A stretch of DNA of 8,981 nucleotides, from assembly GCA_017998095.1 (NCBI GenBank), contig JAGODU010000162.1:1-8981 (forward strand), written 5' to 3'. The notes under the pieces are model-generated. The model was not told the origin of the DNA, did not search any database, and saw only the letters and a program-made list of their open reading frames with translations. Made by a program: the position numbers and the translations under genes. This DNA comes from Prolixibacteraceae bacterium (GTDB taxonomy: Bacteria; Bacteroidota; Bacteroidia; Bacteroidales; Prolixibacteraceae). This document shows, piece after piece, positions 6,984 through 8,981 of this stretch. The first letter of the stretch is position 1; every line of letters begins with the position of its first letter.

Positions 6984-8108
6984 ATGACATCCCTCAAACA
7001 CAAAATCGCTCTTTCCCTGATTCCGGGGATTGGGTCAATCAATTCACGTAAACTGGTTTCCTATCTTGGAAGTGTAGAGGCAGTATTTGATGCTCCTTCA
7101 AGATCGATATCATCAATACCGGGAATAGGAAAAACCATGGCTGAAAAAATCATTGAAAACAGGCCTTTAGCGTTAAAAAAGGCAGAAAGCGAAGAAGAGT
7201 TTATTGACAAGCACAACATATCCTGTTATTTTTATTTAGACAAGAACTATCCAAAGAGACTGACTCAATGCGAAGACGCTCCGGTAATAATATTTCAAAA
7301 AGGAGAAATGAACCTTGATAACCCACGGATAGTAAGCGTTGTAGGAACAAGAAATGCAACAGATTACGGGCGTGGACTTACTGAAGAATTGATTACCGGG
7401 CTGACACAGGCAGTACCGGGAGTAATGATAATAAGCGGACTGGCTTTTGGTATTGATATAATTGCACACAGATCTTGTCTGAAAAATAATATTCCAACGG
7501 TCGGGGTTGTAGGACACGGGCTTGACAAGATGTATCCATCAGCACATATAAATACGGCAAGGGAGATGATAACCAAAGGAGGAGGGCTTCTGACTGATTT
7601 CACTTCAAATACTAAAATAGATCCGGGTAATTTTCCAAGAAGAAACAGGATTGTAGCAGGTTTGTCGGACTGCACAATTGTTGTAGAGTCAGCAATAAAA
7701 GGAGGGGCACTGGTGACTGCAGATATAGCTTCATCCTACAATCGGGATGTTTTTGCATTTCCGGGAAGATGTTCCGACAAATATTCCAAAGGATGTAATG
7801 ATTTGATTAAAAGGAATAAAGCAGGGATGATAGAATCATCAGAAGATTTGATAAGTATAATGGGCTGGGATATTAATCCAAATAAGCCGATTCAACAAAT
7901 ACTCTTTAGTGAATTAACAGAAGAAGAAGAAAAAGTGTATTCAATTATTAAAAGAGAAGAAACAATTTCTTCGAGTGCTATTTCGTCTGAACTTTCAATT
8001 CCTGTTGGAACAATCAGCTCAATACTTTTGAATCTTGAATTCAAGGGTGTTGTAAAATCATTACCGGGCAACCATTATAAGCTAAATTCAGGAAGATGTA
8101 TATATTAA
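6984..8108 (+). CDS. dprA: DNA-processing protein DprA (Smf)
   Basis: DprA binds incoming single-stranded DNA during natural transformation, protects it and loads RecA. The 374-residue protein has all three usual parts. An N-terminal helix-hairpin-helix region (about 8-60) contains two PGIG hairpins, LIPGIGSIN and SIPGIGKTMAEK. A Rossmann-like core (about 80-285) contains VVGTRNATDYGR (109-120), SGLAFGID (141-148), GHGLDKMYP (177-185), PGNFPRRNRIVAGLS (214-228), VVESAIKGGALVTA (233-246) and FAFPGR (267-272). A C-terminal winged-helix (DML1-like) domain (about 310-370) contains AISSELSIPVGTISSILLNLE. Nothing is missing. It follows the small membrane protein gene by 14 nt. Whether the organism is naturally transformable cannot be told, since dprA is widespread in non-competent bacteria. 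Confidence 0.97.
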   Translation: MTSLKHKIALSLIPGIGSINSRKLVSYLGSVEAVFDAPSRSISSIPGIGKTMAEKIIENRPLALKKAESEEEFIDKHNISCYFYLDKNYPKRLTQCEDAPVIIFQKGEMNLDNPRIVSVVGTRNATDYGRGLTEELITGLTQAVPGVMIISGLAFGIDIIAHRSCLKNNIPTVGVVGHGLDKMYPSAHINTAREMITKGGGLLTDFTSNTKIDPGNFPRRNRIVAGLSDCTIVVESAIKGGALVTADIASSYNRDVFAFPGRCSDKYSKGCNDLIKRNKAGMIESSEDLISIMGWDINPNKPIQQILFSELTEEEEKVYSIIKREETISSSAISSELSIPVGTISSILLNLEFKGVVKSLPGNHYKLNSGRCIY

Positions 8109-8150
8109 AACATCAAGCATAGCAGATCATTGAAAATTGATATGTTTTTT
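8108..8150 (+). terminator. Possible weak terminator after dprA
   Basis: AAACATCAA (8108-8116) can pair with TTGATATGTTT (8137-8147) with a two-base bulge and a 20-base loop, followed by a T-run to 8150. The stem is AT-rich and the loop long, so its strength is doubtful. The position directly after the dprA stop is right for ending that transcript. Confidence 0.3.
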
Positions 8151-8230
8151 GTAAATTCATTTGTGATTAAATAATTACCTGCTTAAATGTGTTTTATAAA
8201 TATAAATACTGATTATTAATACTTTATGAT

Positions 8231-8923
8231 ATGAAAAAAATAATAGCCTTACTGATATTATTACCCGGATTTATGATTTCAACATTATATGCTCAAATAA
8301 CAGCTCCCGGGGTTAAATGGAATGATACCTACACTTTTGACAAATACAATGAATTGAAGGTGGATTTTTATTCCAAGAAGAATGAGTTGATGCAGAGTCT
8401 TAATTACAAAAGTTATTATCAATCGAACGGCAAGGATTTTGCTGTTAAGATGATAGCCAAATCAAAAAACAATAATATAGAAACAGTGTTTGATTTGAAA
8501 AATGAAGTAGCCATTCAGATTTTTGGTGAAGATCAGATGTATAATGCAGGAGGATTCAAATATCCAACTGAGCAGGATAAAAAATTGCTGGAAATAATTC
8601 CGGCAGAAGGCACGAAGACGATAGCCGGCTTAGTGTGTAAGAGATATACATATACGTTTAAAAAAATAACCGGTGAAGTATGGATTACTGATCAATGCAA
8701 ATTATCAAATGATTACGGAATTTTCAGGGCAGCAAAAATGGCGGCAAAGCATAATACATTATCAGTAGGAGGGTTTGTAATGGAGATGACAACAGAAGAT
8801 TCAACAGGGGCAAAGACAGTAATGACAACTGTTTCGCTTAAAAACAATTGTAATTATTCTGTTAGTTTTAAGAATGTGGATATGAATACGGCGATCAACA
8901 AAATAAACTATTACACTTTTTAA
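8231..8923 (+). CDS. Secreted protein, DUF4412 / GLPGLI-like
   Basis: A 230-residue exported protein. The Sec signal peptide has KK at 2-3, a hydrophobic core about 4-18 and a likely cut after LYA (residue 21), with no lipobox. The mature part is beta-rich. The block TKTIAGLVCKRYTYTF (118-133), then GEVWITDQ (138-145) and YGIFRAAKMAAK (152-163), and a late FVMEMTTED (172-180), resembles the DUF4412 and GLPGLI families of Bacteroidota. In those, 'tIaGykCkky' and 'vWvT' mark the core strands. Three cysteines (126, 146, 207) are present. The role of these families is unknown; they are thought to act in the cell envelope. A 122-nt gap separates it from dprA, so it probably has its own promoter, though no good consensus box was found. 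The family call comes from remembered pattern, not a search. Confidence 0.85.
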   Translation: MKKIIALLILLPGFMISTLYAQITAPGVKWNDTYTFDKYNELKVDFYSKKNELMQSLNYKSYYQSNGKDFAVKMIAKSKNNNIETVFDLKNEVAIQIFGEDQMYNAGGFKYPTEQDKKLLEIIPAEGTKTIAGLVCKRYTYTFKKITGEVWITDQCKLSNDYGIFRAAKMAAKHNTLSVGGFVMEMTTEDSTGAKTVMTTVSLKNNCNYSVSFKNVDMNTAINKINYYTF

Positions 8924-8981
8924 TATCTCCCGTTATCACAGCTTTATCTATTCCAATAATAATGAAACATTTGTGTTATAT

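Noticed and set aside
8130..8163. Promoter for the 8231 gene (TTG and TTCATTTG).
   Set aside because: The -7 box lacks the conserved A, and the spacers available (16 or 23 bases) do not fit the usual range.

Overview
The window looks like a chromosomal segment from a Bacteroidota bacterium. The reasons are AT-rich DNA, starts without clear Shine-Dalgarno sequences, TAA stops on every intact gene, promoter-like TAnnTTTG boxes, and secreted proteins and an AroA/AroB pair of Bacteroidota character. I cannot name the genus.

Layout from left to right. The last 37 codons of a metF-like gene enter on the + strand (1-114). They converge on a minus-strand polytopic GT-C glycosyltransferase (143-1609). 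Next comes about 1.6 kb with no intact gene (1610-3246). It holds two patches of degenerate short repeats (about 1777-1853 and 1864-1898), then a full-length but dead dinD-type gene on the minus strand (2004-2839) with a promoter-like sequence still in front of it, then a featureless stretch ending in a strong hairpin terminator (3176-3211). From 3247 to 6422 three minus-strand genes follow: aroB, then aroA (52 nt apart), then a secreted protein of unknown function (112 nt further on). A 67-nt divergent region separates aroB from a plus-strand pair, a small two-helix membrane protein with a possible PH-like tail (6490-6969) and dprA (6984-8108), only 14 nt apart. A second secreted protein resembling DUF4412/GLPGLI-type families (8231-8923) follows.

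Functionally this is mostly housekeeping: one-carbon/methionine metabolism (metF), two shikimate-pathway steps (aroB, aroA), uptake and processing of transforming DNA (dprA), one envelope glycosyltransferase and two exported proteins. The accessory part is the 1610-3246 gap. Its dinD relic, which I read through one missing base and five in-frame stops, is the most informative non-routine item. I found no convincing new multi-gene system, CRISPR array, insertion sequence or RNA gene.
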